Below the pieces are notes generated by a model that worked only from the letters and a program-made list of their open reading frames with translations, had not been told where the DNA came from and searched no databases. A DNA stretch of 64,000 nucleotides from Prosthecobacter sp. (GTDB taxonomy: Bacteria; Verrucomicrobiota; Verrucomicrobiia; Verrucomicrobiales; Verrucomicrobiaceae): positions 310,001 to 374,000 of the forward strand of contig NZ_JAXMIH010000005.1 of the NCBI RefSeq assembly GCF_034366625.1, read 5' to 3'. Made by a program: the position numbers and the translations under genes. Below are positions 17,946 through 26,378 of this stretch, in pieces; within the stretch, counting starts at the first letter, position 1, and each line of letters starts with the position of its first letter.

Positions 17946-18533
17946 ATGACCCAACGCCTCATCCTCATGTTCGCCGTCCTGACCGTCGGCACCGCCTCCG
18001 CCGTCGATTTCAAAACTCAGATCGCCCCGATCTTCCGCAACAAGTGCTTCGCATGCCACAGCGTGACGAAAAAGGTCAAAGGCAAGCTCGCGCTTGATGA
18101 TGACAAGCTGTCCGAGCAGATCGGCCCTGGCAAAAACATCATTCCTGGCGAGGCCATGAAGAGCACGATGTTCATCAACTGCACCCTGCCTGACGATGAC
18201 GCTGACGTGATGCCGCCCGAGGGCAAAAATAAGCTCACCGCTGCCGAACTCGATCTCTTCAAAGCGTGGATCACCGAAGGTGCCAGCCTCACCGCCGGTG
18301 GCGCGGCTCCCGCGTCTGCGCCAACGGCGGCTCCCGCCGCTCCCGCTGCGGGCGGTGATGGCCCGCTCATGAAGTGGACCAGCAGCGATGGCAAGCTCAT
18401 TGAGGCTCACTTCATGGGACTGCAAGCTGACGGTGTGCTGCTGAAAATGCCCGCCACGGGTGTCACACACATCGTTCCGCTGACCCGTCTGTCGCCGGAA
18501 AGCCAGGAGCAGGCGAAAACAGCCACGAAATAA
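17946..18533 (+). CDS. secreted PSCyt1-type cytochrome c protein with C-terminal SHD1-like domain
   Basis: A 195-residue protein. A signal peptide (cleavage near 'ASAVDF') is followed by a single planctomycete-type haem motif 'CFACHS' in the familiar frame 'IAPIFRNKCFACHSV', with 'DVMPPEGKNKLTAAEL' completing the fold. An Ala/Pro linker leads to about 50 residues with 'WTSSDGKLIEAHFMGLQADG' and 'VPLTRLS', the pattern of an SHD1-like domain as found in PVC secreted proteins. The ATG at 17946 was preferred to a GTG nine bases upstream. A good rho-independent terminator follows at 18562, so the gene is probably monocistronic or the last of its transcript. Confidence 0.85.
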   Translation: MTQRLILMFAVLTVGTASAVDFKTQIAPIFRNKCFACHSVTKKVKGKLALDDDKLSEQIGPGKNIIPGEAMKSTMFINCTLPDDDADVMPPEGKNKLTAAELDLFKAWITEGASLTAGGAAPASAPTAAPAAPAAGGDGPLMKWTSSDGKLIEAHFMGLQADGVLLKMPATGVTHIVPLTRLSPESQEQAKTATK

Positions 18534-18561
18534 CCGCCCCCGAGCAGACTTTTTCCTTCAT

Positions 18562-18597
18562 CCGTCTCCGTGTGCCCCACGGTGGCGGATTTTTTTT
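18562..18597 (+). terminator. rho-independent terminator after the small cytochrome gene
   Basis: A hairpin with inner stem CCGTG/CACGG and outer CCG/CGG pairs (18562-18588) is followed by an eight-T run (18590-18597). It lies 29 bases after the stop codon. Confidence 0.75.
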
Positions 18598-18694
18598 CGC
18601 CCGGCCTGTAACACTTTTTCGCGGCTTGCTCTCCTCCCCTGTGAACAGCTCCTTCTCAAACCCCTGGAGCTGCGAATCCAAACCAAACCAAGTC

Positions 18695-19291
18695 ATGAAA
18701 ACAAATCTCTTCCTCCTCTTTACCACGGTGCTGCTGTGCAGCGGTGCCAGCCTCACGGCCAATGACAATCTCTGCGGCGGCGCCGACGACGACCAGCTCT
18801 GTGGCGGCGCTGACGATGACCAGCTCTGTGGCGGCGCTGACGACGATCAGATCTTCCTGCCGCTCGATCGCGGCATCACGTCAGATCCCCTCGGCGTCGT
18901 GGCCGGCCCTGCGGGATCTGCGCAGCCTCCCGTGCTGCAAGGCATCACGTCAGACCCACTCGGCTATCGTCCGCCCGTGCCGCACGGCCTCGTGAGCGAT
19001 CCGCTGGGCTTCCGTCCGCCGGTGCTGCAAGGTCTCGTGAGTGATCCGATCGGCATTGCTGCTCCGCCCAATAACATCATGGCGCTCTGGACCGCCCTGG
19101 TCAGCCCCGCACCCGTCGTCATCAGCGGTGGCAACGGCAACGATTCCTTCAAACCAGCGCCGTTCACCGATGCGATGATGCTGCACATCATGGCCACCGG
19201 CTCGCCCACTGGCGACACCATGGACGACGACGATCTCTGGGGCGGTGGCGGCACCGATGAAATCGTCGGTGGCGACGGCGCGGACTTCTAA
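18695..19291 (+). CDS. secreted acidic repeat protein, RTX-like at both ends
   Basis: A 198-residue protein with a signal peptide (cleavage near residue 22). Mature residues 26-52 are three perfect copies of the nonapeptide LCGGADDDQ. Residues 60-120 hold four copies of the octapeptide G-[I/L]-[T/V]-S-D-P-[L/I]-G, the last two inside 15-residue units. The C-terminus has 'SGGNGNDSF' and 'GGTDEIVGGDGADF'. GG-x-x-D/N patterns recall the calcium-binding nonapeptides of RTX proteins, although the spacing is not the classical GGxGxDxUx. No enzymatic domain is present. The gene is flanked by a terminator on each side, so it is a stand-alone transcript next to a sigma factor and kinase. Binding of divalent cations outside the cell is inference. 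Confidence 0.75.
   Translation: MKTNLFLLFTTVLLCSGASLTANDNLCGGADDDQLCGGADDDQLCGGADDDQIFLPLDRGITSDPLGVVAGPAGSAQPPVLQGITSDPLGYRPPVPHGLVSDPLGFRPPVLQGLVSDPIGIAAPPNNIMALWTALVSPAPVVISGGNGNDSFKPAPFTDAMMLHIMATGSPTGDTMDDDDLWGGGGTDEIVGGDGADF
18770..18850 (+). repeat. three tandem 27-bp coding repeats
   Basis: Units at 18770-18796, 18797-18823 and 18824-18850 encode identical nonapeptides. The DNA copies differ only at third positions, which suggests an expansion now diverging under protein-level selection. Confidence 0.9.
18965..19054 (+). repeat. two tandem 45-bp coding repeats
   Basis: Units 18965-19009 and 19010-19054 encode [YF]RPPV followed by a shared 'GLVSDP[LI]G' ending. Related octapeptides occur twice more upstream in the same gene. 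Confidence 0.8.
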
Positions 19292-19314
19292 ACCTCGCAA
19301 TTCAAAACCCACAC

Positions 19315-19353
19315 AGCCTGCCGGCTCACCCCGGCAGGCTTCTTCCTTGTTTT
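19315..19353 (+). terminator. rho-independent terminator between repeat-protein and sigma genes
   Basis: A perfect ten-base-pair stem (AGCCTGCCGG at 19315-19324 with CCGGCAGGCT at 19331-19340) and a six-base loop are followed by a T-rich tail to 19353, directly against the sigma gene's ATG. It separates the repeat-protein transcript from the sigma/kinase genes. Confidence 0.8.
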
Positions 19354-20154
19354 ATGACTCTCATGCCCTCAAGCGCCTTGACCCTGCCACCACCTCCGGC
19401 GCAAACTCACCGCGTGGCGACTCCCGCAACAGCTCCCGCGACTCCCGGTCTCTTTCCGGCCACGCCGTGGTCCCAACTCGTCCGGCTGCGCGGCGATGAC
19501 GAGTCCGCGCGGCGTGCGCTTGCCAGTGTGTGCAAGCTCTACTGGTATCCGGTCTATGCGCACATCCGCGGCCGTGGTTATCAGCCGCACGACGCGGAAG
19601 ATCATACGCAGGGCTTCTTTGAGCGTCTGTTGGAGCGCGGCGATCTCGCGGAGGTCGATGCCAAAAACGGCCGCCTGCGCAGCTTCATCCTCGCCGCCGT
19701 GAAAAATTATCTTCAGAGCGTGTGGCGGCATGATCAGGCACTTAAACGTGGCGGCGGGCGCGAGCACCTAGAACTCGACGTCATGATGGCGGAGGATCGT
19801 CTCGCCCGCGAACTCGCCGACCAGGACGACCCCGAGCACTTGTTCGAGCAGCGCTGGGCCGTCACCCTGCTTGAAAACGTGCTGCGCGAACTCGAGACCG
19901 AATATCAGCGCAGTGAGCGTGGCGAAACCTTCGCCGTTCTCAGCGGCTTTCTCTCCTGGAAGGCCGAGCCGCCGAGCCATGAGGAAGCCGCGCAAAAACT
20001 CGGCATCAACGAGCAGGCCACGCGCGTCGCCGTGCATCGCCTGCGCAAACGCTACCGCGACCTCCTGCAAAAACACATCGCCGCCACCGTCGAAAACGAG
20101 ACGGAAGTCGATGCCGAGCTCGATCATCTCCTCCAAATCTTCAGCGCCCGTTAA
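19354..20154 (+). CDS. ECF-type RNA polymerase sigma factor (large PVC type)
   Basis: A 266-residue sigma-70 family protein with a Pro/Ala-rich N-terminal ~30 residues. Region 2 is 'WYPVYAHIRGRGYQPHDAEDHTQGFFERLLERGD' in two overlapping parts, and region 4 contains 'SHEEAAQKLGINEQATRVAV' followed by 'HRLRKRYRDLL'. This is the long ECF class frequent in Planctomycetes and Verrucomicrobia, typically next to Ser/Thr kinases. The kinase gene follows 39 bases downstream on the same strand, so the pair probably forms one signalling unit in which the kinase modulates the sigma factor; that link is inferred from position. An alternative start is the Met three codons in. Confidence 0.88.
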   Translation: MTLMPSSALTLPPPPAQTHRVATPATAPATPGLFPATPWSQLVRLRGDDESARRALASVCKLYWYPVYAHIRGRGYQPHDAEDHTQGFFERLLERGDLAEVDAKNGRLRSFILAAVKNYLQSVWRHDQALKRGGGREHLELDVMMAEDRLARELADQDDPEHLFEQRWAVTLLENVLRELETEYQRSERGETFAVLSGFLSWKAEPPSHEEAAQKLGINEQATRVAVHRLRKRYRDLLQKHIAATVENETEVDAELDHLLQIFSAR

Positions 20155-20182
20155 AACCAGGAACCAAGAGCCAAGAACGAGG
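20155..20182. repeat. heptanucleotide repeat tract between sigma and kinase genes
   Basis: Four degenerate seven-base units (AACCAGG, AACCAAG, AGCCAAG, AACGAGG) run from 20155 to 20182, immediately after the sigma stop codon and ending 11 bases before the kinase ATG. They fill most of the 39-base spacer, where a ribosome binding site would lie; AACGAGGAACT contains the only purine-rich candidate. Confidence 0.65.
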
Positions 20183-20193
20183 AACTCATCGTC

Positions 20194-23100
20194 ATGCCCG
20201 CCTGTCCCGAATGTGGTCGTGCCCTGCCCGCCGCAGGTTTCTGCCCGCATTGCCTGCTCAAAGGCGGATTGGAGATGCCGGAGACCGAAACGTCCGCGTT
20301 TCAGACGACCCAGGCCGCGCCCGAGATCGCATCCGAAGGCCTGGAGCCGTGCTTGATGGGAAAATATCAGCTCGGCGCGAAGCTGGGCGAAGGCGGCTTC
20401 GGTTTCGTCTTTGAAGCCACTCAAACACAGCCCATCCGCCGGGAAGTGGCGGTCAAAGTGCTCAAGGCGGGCATGAATGCGTCACAAGTCATCGCCCGTT
20501 TCGAAATGGAACGCCAGGCGCTCGCGATGATGAATCATCCCGGCATCGCGCAGGTGCTCGACGCGGGCGAAACACAGGACAGCCGGCCGTTTTTCGTCAT
20601 GGAGCGTGTTCACGGTGTTCCCGTCACGCAATTCGTCCGGCAGCAGCAGCCCTCGTCAGTCGCGAGATTGCGGTTGTTCGTCGAAATCTGCGACGCCGTG
20701 CATCACGCGCACACGAAAGGCGTCATCCATCGCGATCTGAAGCCCTCGAACATCCTCGTCGCGCTCGCCGACGGCGTTCCGCATGTGAAGGTCATCGACT
20801 TTGGCCTCGCCAAGGCGCTCGACACGCGTCTCACGCGCCGCACGATTTACACGCTGCATGATCAGATCATCGGCACGCCCGGTTACATCAGCCCCGAGCA
20901 GGCCGAGCACGGCCCCGAGGCCGCCGATGTGCGTGGTGATGTCTATGCGCTCGGCGCGTTGCTCTACGAGCTGCTCACCGGTGTTCCCGTCGTCGATCCG
21001 AAATCCTTGAGTGGAAAGCCGCTGCACGAGGCTTTGCGTGAGGCTGCTGGAAAAAAGCTCGTGCCGCCTTCGCATCACAATCCACGTCTGCGCGGCGATC
21101 TGGAGCACATCATCCTCAAGGCGCTCGCGCCAAAGCCAGGGGAACGCTATGCCAGCGCGGACGCGCTCGCGCAGGACATCCTGCGCCATCTCGCCGACCA
21201 GCCCGTGCAGGCGCATCCCGCGTCGCACGTTTACCTCATTCGCAAATTCGCCCGCCGTCATCATCGCGGTGTCGCCGTCGCAGCAGCCTTTGTGCTCGCT
21301 GCATTGGCCGCCATCGGCGCGGGCGTGCAGCATTTCATGCAGCAGCGCCGCGCACAGCAGATTGCCGCGTTGCATCAGCGCGAATTGCAGCGCATGCAGA
21401 GCCGCAAGGACTTCCAAACTGCGCGCCAGCTCAGCGAGCGCGGCCGGCAGAGCGATGCCATCGCCTCACTTTGCCTCGCACTGCGCACCGATCCGCAGAA
21501 CGAACTTGCCGCCGCGTATCTGTGCTCGCAGCTCGCCCACAGCCAGTTTGGCTTCCGCATCGCCACGAATCTGCGTGTGGAGGATGGCTGGGACAAAATC
21601 ATCGGCGTCGCGGCAAACGCAGCGCGCAAGATGGCGGTCGCGGTGTTTCAATCCACCGACGTCGAACGCCATGATCTCATCGCACGCTGGGATTTGCGCC
21701 GCAGCGGCAAGCCGCAAAAACTCGCGCTGCCCGCCGGGGCGAGAATCAGCGCGTTTCAAACGACACTCGATGACGAAACACTCATTCTCGGTTTCAGCGA
21801 TGGCAGACTTGCCCGCTACGACATCGCCAGCGGCGATTTCATGCCGTTTGAAACGAAAATGCAGGGTCGCATCACCGCCATTGCCTGCGCCGCAGACTCG
21901 CAGCACGCGCTCGTCGGCACTTTGGAAGGCGAGGTGCGGCTTTGGGATGTGAAAACGCAGCAGCCAGTGGCACCAGCGCTCGCACTGCAAGGCGGCGTGT
22001 CACAACTCGCGCTCGATGCCAAAGCGGAGCACGCGCTCATCTCGCAAAACAAAACACTCGTCTCCATTCATCCGCGCACCGGCCAGCTTGCCGCCGTGCC
22101 CTTCCAGGTGCGCCAAAGCGGCGTCACCAGCATCACCGTCAATCCGCAGGGCACGCTCGCCGCCGTCGGTCTTGCGAACGGTCTCGTCATGACGCATCGC
22201 CTGCCCGATTTGAACCCCGTCGGCACGCCGCTGGCGCTCATGGGGCCGGCCTCTGCGCTCAACTTCAATGACGCTGGCAACGCGCTCGCCGTGGGCGACA
22301 CCCTCGGCGGCGTCAATGTCTGGCGCGTGCCCGAAACACGGCCCATCGGCGCCGGCATCCGCCTGAAAGGCCCCGTGCGCCTGTGTCGCGCGCTGTCCGT
22401 GCGCGGCCATGTGCTGGTCATCGGCGGGCGTGGCGAAATCCGGCTCTGGCATCCGGGGGCCGACACCAGCATCAGCCATCACAGCCGCCTGCTGCTCAGC
22501 ACCACAGCCGCCAGCCGCGATGGTTCGCTCGTCATCATGGCGGAGGAAAAAACGCCCGTGTTTGAAGTGTGGGAGATGCAGTTCCGCATGATCGATCCCC
22601 GTCCCTGCGCCACACCACCGCAGAGCGCAGGGTTGGTGGCCTCGCTCGCCCAGCCCGGCGGTCCGCCCCTGCTCTTGCTCCTGCGTGGCAAGGAGCGCCA
22701 CTTTCGCGCCGAACTCGGCCACCGCCTTGATGTCACCGACGCCGCCAGCAGCCGTCCTGTCTGCGCTCCGCTGTTTCACGAGCACACGGTCCGCCATGCC
22801 GCGCTCACACCCGATGAACGCACGCTGCTCACCATCACCGTCGATGGCACGCATCGCGCCTGGGACGCGCAAACCGGCGAACCGCTCATGGCGCCCCACA
22901 AATGCGGCGAACGCGCCACCACTGTGCGCATGCACGCCGACGGCAGCCGCTATGCTTTCCAGCGCGAGAACGGCGAATGGTTCGAACTCCCGTTGCCCAC
23001 ACGTCCCGGCGTCCTCCCTGACTGGTTCCTCGACTTCGCCGAGGCTCGCGCCACCAAACGCCTTCTGCCGGACGGCTCCACCGAGGTCGTGCGCCATCAG

Positions 23101-23259
23101 GCGCAGCAGGAAATCGTCTCCCGCCTTCCGCCATCGAACGATCCCGCCACCACCCTCGCCCGCTGGCTCATGACCGCTCCGAAAGAGCGTGCTCCGTGGC
23201 CGGATGCCAGTGATCTCACTTCAACACAAACATCGACTCCGCCACCCGCTGCCCGTTGA
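20194..23259 (+). CDS. Ser/Thr protein kinase with N-terminal zinc ribbon, transmembrane helix and C-terminal WD40-like repeats
   Basis: A 1021-residue protein. Four cysteines in CPEC and CPHC pairs (residues 4-20) form a small zinc ribbon. The kinase domain (about 58-340) has 'LGEGGFGFV' (64-72), ATP lysine K88, catalytic loop 'HRDLKPSN' (179-186) and 'DFG' (202-204), all intact. A transmembrane helix at about 359-380 is followed by a tetratricopeptide-like stretch ('IASLCLALRTDPQNELAAAY') and degenerate WD40-like blades ('VRLWDV', 'IRLWHPG', 'HRAWDAQTGEP'). The kinase faces the cytoplasm and the propeller lies outside. It probably acts with the preceding sigma factor. Its last 44 bases overlap the convergent AlkD-like gene. 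Confidence 0.92.
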   Translation: MPACPECGRALPAAGFCPHCLLKGGLEMPETETSAFQTTQAAPEIASEGLEPCLMGKYQLGAKLGEGGFGFVFEATQTQPIRREVAVKVLKAGMNASQVIARFEMERQALAMMNHPGIAQVLDAGETQDSRPFFVMERVHGVPVTQFVRQQQPSSVARLRLFVEICDAVHHAHTKGVIHRDLKPSNILVALADGVPHVKVIDFGLAKALDTRLTRRTIYTLHDQIIGTPGYISPEQAEHGPEAADVRGDVYALGALLYELLTGVPVVDPKSLSGKPLHEALREAAGKKLVPPSHHNPRLRGDLEHIILKALAPKPGERYASADALAQDILRHLADQPVQAHPASHVYLIRKFARRHHRGVAVAAAFVLAALAAIGAGVQHFMQQRRAQQIAALHQRELQRMQSRKDFQTARQLSERGRQSDAIASLCLALRTDPQNELAAAYLCSQLAHSQFGFRIATNLRVEDGWDKIIGVAANAARKMAVAVFQSTDVERHDLIARWDLRRSGKPQKLALPAGARISAFQTTLDDETLILGFSDGRLARYDIASGDFMPFETKMQGRITAIACAADSQHALVGTLEGEVRLWDVKTQQPVAPALALQGGVSQLALDAKAEHALISQNKTLVSIHPRTGQLAAVPFQVRQSGVTSITVNPQGTLAAVGLANGLVMTHRLPDLNPVGTPLALMGPASALNFNDAGNALAVGDTLGGVNVWRVPETRPIGAGIRLKGPVRLCRALSVRGHVLVIGGRGEIRLWHPGADTSISHHSRLLLSTTAASRDGSLVIMAEEKTPVFEVWEMQFRMIDPRPCATPPQSAGLVASLAQPGGPPLLLLLRGKERHFRAELGHRLDVTDAASSRPVCAPLFHEHTVRHAALTPDERTLLTITVDGTHRAWDAQTGEPLMAPHKCGERATTVRMHADGSRYAFQRENGEWFELPLPTRPGVLPDWFLDFAEARATKRLLPDGSTEVVRHQAQQEIVSRLPPSNDPATTLARWLMTAPKERAPWPDASDLTSTQTSTPPPAAR

Positions 23260-24313
23260 TCTGCAATTCGACGCGATGTTTGCCAGGATGATGCTTCCGC
23301 GTCGTGAAGTCACGGATCACCTGGCTTTTGCTCAGTTCCAACGTGCCACCCGTTGGCAGATCGACCTCGGTCCATTTGAAGACCTTCTCAGCGCTCACGC
23401 CACGCGCCTTCATGTAGTGAATGACGTAATCCACGGCGAGACGCTGCGATTGACGACTGGTTGAGGTGATCACGGTTGTGAGCGTGAGCCGTTCACCGAG
23501 CGCGAGTCGTTGCGGTGAAGCTTGAAGGGTGGCCTTGACCTCGGCTTTCTTGCCAAAACCGAACAGTTTCAATGCGCGTGGATGTCCACGCTTGATCAAC
23601 GTGCGGCAGGCCTGCTTGGCGATCCAGCGCAGGTGCGCCTGCTCCAGCTCCCAGGCCTCAAGAAGCTGCAAAACAAACTCAGGATGGTCCTTCGTGATGT
23701 CATTGAGATGATTCGCCACCGAACGCCGCACGAACAGCGACTCATCGTCCTTCAGCGCCTCCAAAATCACCAGCGTTGGCAAAGGATCACGCACCAGCGT
23801 GCTCAAACGCATGCCCCACGGCAGACGCGGACGCGATCCTTCGCTCGCCAGCCGCCGCACCTTCTCATCCGCGTCCTTCGTCCACTGCCGGAGCGTTTTC
23901 AGCGCCCGCTCCTGATCCGCCACGATGAACGGCCGCACCGCGAACTCCGCCGAGCCAAAAACCGTGAAAAACCGCAGCGCCTCCAGCGAGAAGTCGAAAT
24001 CATCGCGTCCAAACATCGCCACGAAGTCGCAGAGAAAAATGGAGACAAACTCATGCCCGACCTTCGGTGCGAGTTTTTGCAGCACCCGCACCTTCTGCTG
24101 AAACGATCCCGGCAATGCGGCATCCGCCGCCACCGCGCATTGATTCAACCGCTGCATCAGAGAGCGCTCCGCCAGACCATCCAGCGTGAGAGCGAGAAAG
24201 GCCTTCCCATCAAACTTCGGCGCGATGGCCGTCAATTCGGTCGCGATGGCCCGATAGCGGGCTTCGTTGAACCATTCTTTAAGTTGCGGAGGAGGATCGG
24301 GTTCGGAGGGCAT
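23216..24313 (-). CDS. DNA alkylation repair protein (AlkD-like HEAT-repeat family)
   Basis: A 365-residue protein matching the long AlkD-related group (YhaZ/AlkD2 type). The middle shows HEAT-like helical pairs ending in the family's hallmark 'DESLFVRRSVANHLNDITKD' and 'WIAKQACRTLIKRGHPRALK'. The C-terminal ~100 residues are a beta-rich domain ('VDYVIHYMKARG' to 'GKHRVELQINGQRV') characteristic of this subgroup. AlkD glycosylases remove bulky or cationic alkylated bases; whether this subgroup is catalytic is uncertain. It follows the next-listed secreted-protein gene by 9 bases, an odd partner for a repair protein. Its 3' end overlaps the kinase gene by 44 bases. Confidence 0.85.
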   Translation of the reverse strand: MPSEPDPPPQLKEWFNEARYRAIATELTAIAPKFDGKAFLALTLDGLAERSLMQRLNQCAVAADAALPGSFQQKVRVLQKLAPKVGHEFVSIFLCDFVAMFGRDDFDFSLEALRFFTVFGSAEFAVRPFIVADQERALKTLRQWTKDADEKVRRLASEGSRPRLPWGMRLSTLVRDPLPTLVILEALKDDESLFVRRSVANHLNDITKDHPEFVLQLLEAWELEQAHLRWIAKQACRTLIKRGHPRALKLFGFGKKAEVKATLQASPQRLALGERLTLTTVITSTSRQSQRLAVDYVIHYMKARGVSAEKVFKWTEVDLPTGGTLELSKSQVIRDFTTRKHHPGKHRVELQINGQRVAESMFVLK

Positions 24314-24322
24314 GACAAAAAC

Positions 24323-25147
24323 TCACTTCAACTTGGCAAACACGGTCTGCAACTTCTCCAAGCTGCCAATCGCGAGCACGACCTCGTATTCAAACACAAG
24401 TCCCGGCTTCAGCGCGAAGGTCTGGATCGGCGCGAGGTAGCTGCAATCGCCCTTGTTGCCGTTGCGCACGCGGTAGCACGTTGCTTGATCGGTGTGAGGC
24501 ATGAACAGGCCGATGCCGTGATCGCTTGAGTCCACCCACGCGCACCATGGTTCGCTGACGCGGATGTATTCGTTCGGAAAGCCGGGCTGTTTGCGCGTGA
24601 GCTTCTTTTCAGCATCCACAAACACCATCGTGTCGAGCTTCGGCGTCACAAACAGCGCGGGAAGCTCTTGATGCCTCGGTGCATGCGTTTTTTCGCCCGT
24701 GTAAGTCATCTTGAACTTCAATCGCGCCAGTCCGCCATCAAGTCGCAGCCATTCTTCCATCACACACTCGGGTGCGAACTCTCCCGTGGCCCAGTGGCGT
24801 GGCTTCGTCTTCGCGTAGAAGCTGGTGGCGTCGAATTTCGTCTCCACGACTTCCGCAGGTGCATTTTTCCAGCTCCCACCCTGCACCGGATTGTAGCGCC
24901 ACGGCTTGCCGTTCCAGTCGCTGCCGTCCTCATCGCCATAATACGACTGCTGCACATAACGGCCCACATCGTAAGCGTTGAGCAGGTTGTCCTGTGAACC
25001 CGAAGGCGAAAACCAGCCGATGCAGGCTCCGGCCTTGAGGTTCACACCAAGCCTCACCTGGCCGTTGTCGAGGTAATGCCAGCTTTCCGTCGCTTGAGCG
25101 GACGAAGCCAGCAGAAGAAGGGCGTGGATGAGGTGTTTCAGTAACAT
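24323..25147 (-). CDS. secreted protein of unknown function
   Basis: A 274-residue protein with a signal peptide ('LLKHLIHALLLLASSAQA'). The mature part begins 'ESWHYLDNGQVRLGV' and is rich in aromatic residues and beta strands ('YYGDEDGSDWNGKPWRYNP', 'QGGSWKN', 'RHQELPALFVTPKL'). This pattern recurs in secreted proteins of carbohydrate-degrading bacteria as I remember them, but I cannot name a domain. The ATG at 25147 was chosen for the signal peptide. It reads into the AlkD-like gene 9 bases later and is divergent from the aminotransferase gene, leaving a 53-base shared promoter region. Confidence 0.7.
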   Translation of the reverse strand: MLLKHLIHALLLLASSAQATESWHYLDNGQVRLGVNLKAGACIGWFSPSGSQDNLLNAYDVGRYVQQSYYGDEDGSDWNGKPWRYNPVQGGSWKNAPAEVVETKFDATSFYAKTKPRHWATGEFAPECVMEEWLRLDGGLARLKFKMTYTGEKTHAPRHQELPALFVTPKLDTMVFVDAEKKLTRKQPGFPNEYIRVSEPWCAWVDSSDHGIGLFMPHTDQATCYRVRNGNKGDCSYLAPIQTFALKPGLVFEYEVVLAIGSLEKLQTVFAKLK

Positions 25148-25200
25148 GACGATGCAGACGGGCGCTTGCAGCCTCGCGGCATCTCGCCAAATGCGCAAGG

Positions 25201-26358
25201 ATGCCCGCGACCTCACGCCGACTCCACGCCTTCACCGAATCCGTCATCCGCGCGATGACGCGGCTCTCGAACCAGCATGGCGCGATCAATCTCTCGCAGG
25301 GCTTCCCCGACTTCAATCCGCCTGAGGAACTGCTTGCCGCGCTCGAACGTGCCACTCGCGGCCCGTTTCATCAATATGCCGTGACCTGGGGCGCGCCGCG
25401 CTTCCGGCAGGCGCTGGCGCGGAAGATCACGCATTTCTCCGGCACGGCGATCGATCCTGATCAAAACCTCGTCGTCACCTGCGGCAGCACGGAGGCGATG
25501 ATGTGCGCGATGATGACCTGCTGCGAGCCGGGGGACAAAGTGATCGTCTTCTCGCCCTTCTACGAGAACTACGCCGCCGATGCCATCCTCTCCGGCGCTG
25601 AACCGATCTATGTCCCGCTGCGTCCGCCGCAGTTCGGCTTCGATCCCGATGAACTCGCCCGCGCTTTCGCCCAAGGCGCGAAGGCCATCATCGTCTGCAA
25701 TCCATCCAATCCGACCGGCAAAGTCTTCACGCGTGCCGAACTGCAAACGATCCTCGATCTCGCCGAAAAACACGACGCCTTCGTCATCACCGACGAGCCT
25801 TATGAGCACATCGTCTATGCGCCGCATGAGCACGTTTACATGCATTCGCTGCCCGGAGCCGCAGAACGCGTGATCGTGTGCAATTCGCTCTCCAAAACCT
25901 ACTCCATCACCGGCTGGCGGCTCGGTTATGTCCAGGCCGCGCCGCACATCATCGCGCAGGCGCGGAAAGTGCATGATTTCCTCACCGTCGGCGCTGCCGC
26001 GCCCTTGCAGGAGGCCGCCATCGCCGGACTGGAGCTGCCGGACAGCTACTACCACGGCCTGCGCGATCTCTACACCGCGAAGCGCGATGTCTTCCTCAAT
26101 CATCTCCGCGCCACTGGCCTGCCGTTCACCGAACCGCACGGCGCTTACTACGTGTTGATGGACATCTCATCCCTCGGCTTCGCCACCGACACCGAGGCCG
26201 CCGAATGGTTCGTGCGCGAGATCGGCGTCGCGGGTGTCCCCGGCTCCAGCTTCTTCCGCGAACCCGAACACCGCTTCATTCGCTTCCACTTCGCGAAGCA
26301 GGTGGAGACGCTGGATGCGGCGGGGGTGAAGCTGGAGAGGTTGAAGCGGGGACGGTGA
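25201..26358 (+). CDS. class I/II pyridoxal-phosphate aminotransferase
   Basis: A 385-residue fold-type I aminotransferase. Visible motifs are 'NLSQGFPDFNPPEEL' near the N-terminus, 'CNPSNPTGKVFTRAEL', 'ITDEPYEHIVY' (cofactor-binding Asp/Tyr) and the lysine loop 'NSLSKTYSITGWRLGY', plus a C-terminal arginine in 'HRFIRFHF' that would bind the substrate carboxylate. The 'LSQGFPDF' start places it with the kynurenine/methionine aminotransferase (YbdL/MtnE-like) group. It transfers an amino group from an amino acid to a 2-oxo acid in the cytoplasm; the natural substrate is undetermined. Confidence 0.93.
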   Translation: MPATSRRLHAFTESVIRAMTRLSNQHGAINLSQGFPDFNPPEELLAALERATRGPFHQYAVTWGAPRFRQALARKITHFSGTAIDPDQNLVVTCGSTEAMMCAMMTCCEPGDKVIVFSPFYENYAADAILSGAEPIYVPLRPPQFGFDPDELARAFAQGAKAIIVCNPSNPTGKVFTRAELQTILDLAEKHDAFVITDEPYEHIVYAPHEHVYMHSLPGAAERVIVCNSLSKTYSITGWRLGYVQAAPHIIAQARKVHDFLTVGAAAPLQEAAIAGLELPDSYYHGLRDLYTAKRDVFLNHLRATGLPFTEPHGAYYVLMDISSLGFATDTEAAEWFVREIGVAGVPGSSFFREPEHRFIRFHFAKQVETLDAAGVKLERLKRGR

Positions 26359-26378
26359 GCAGTTGGCCAACGTCAACG

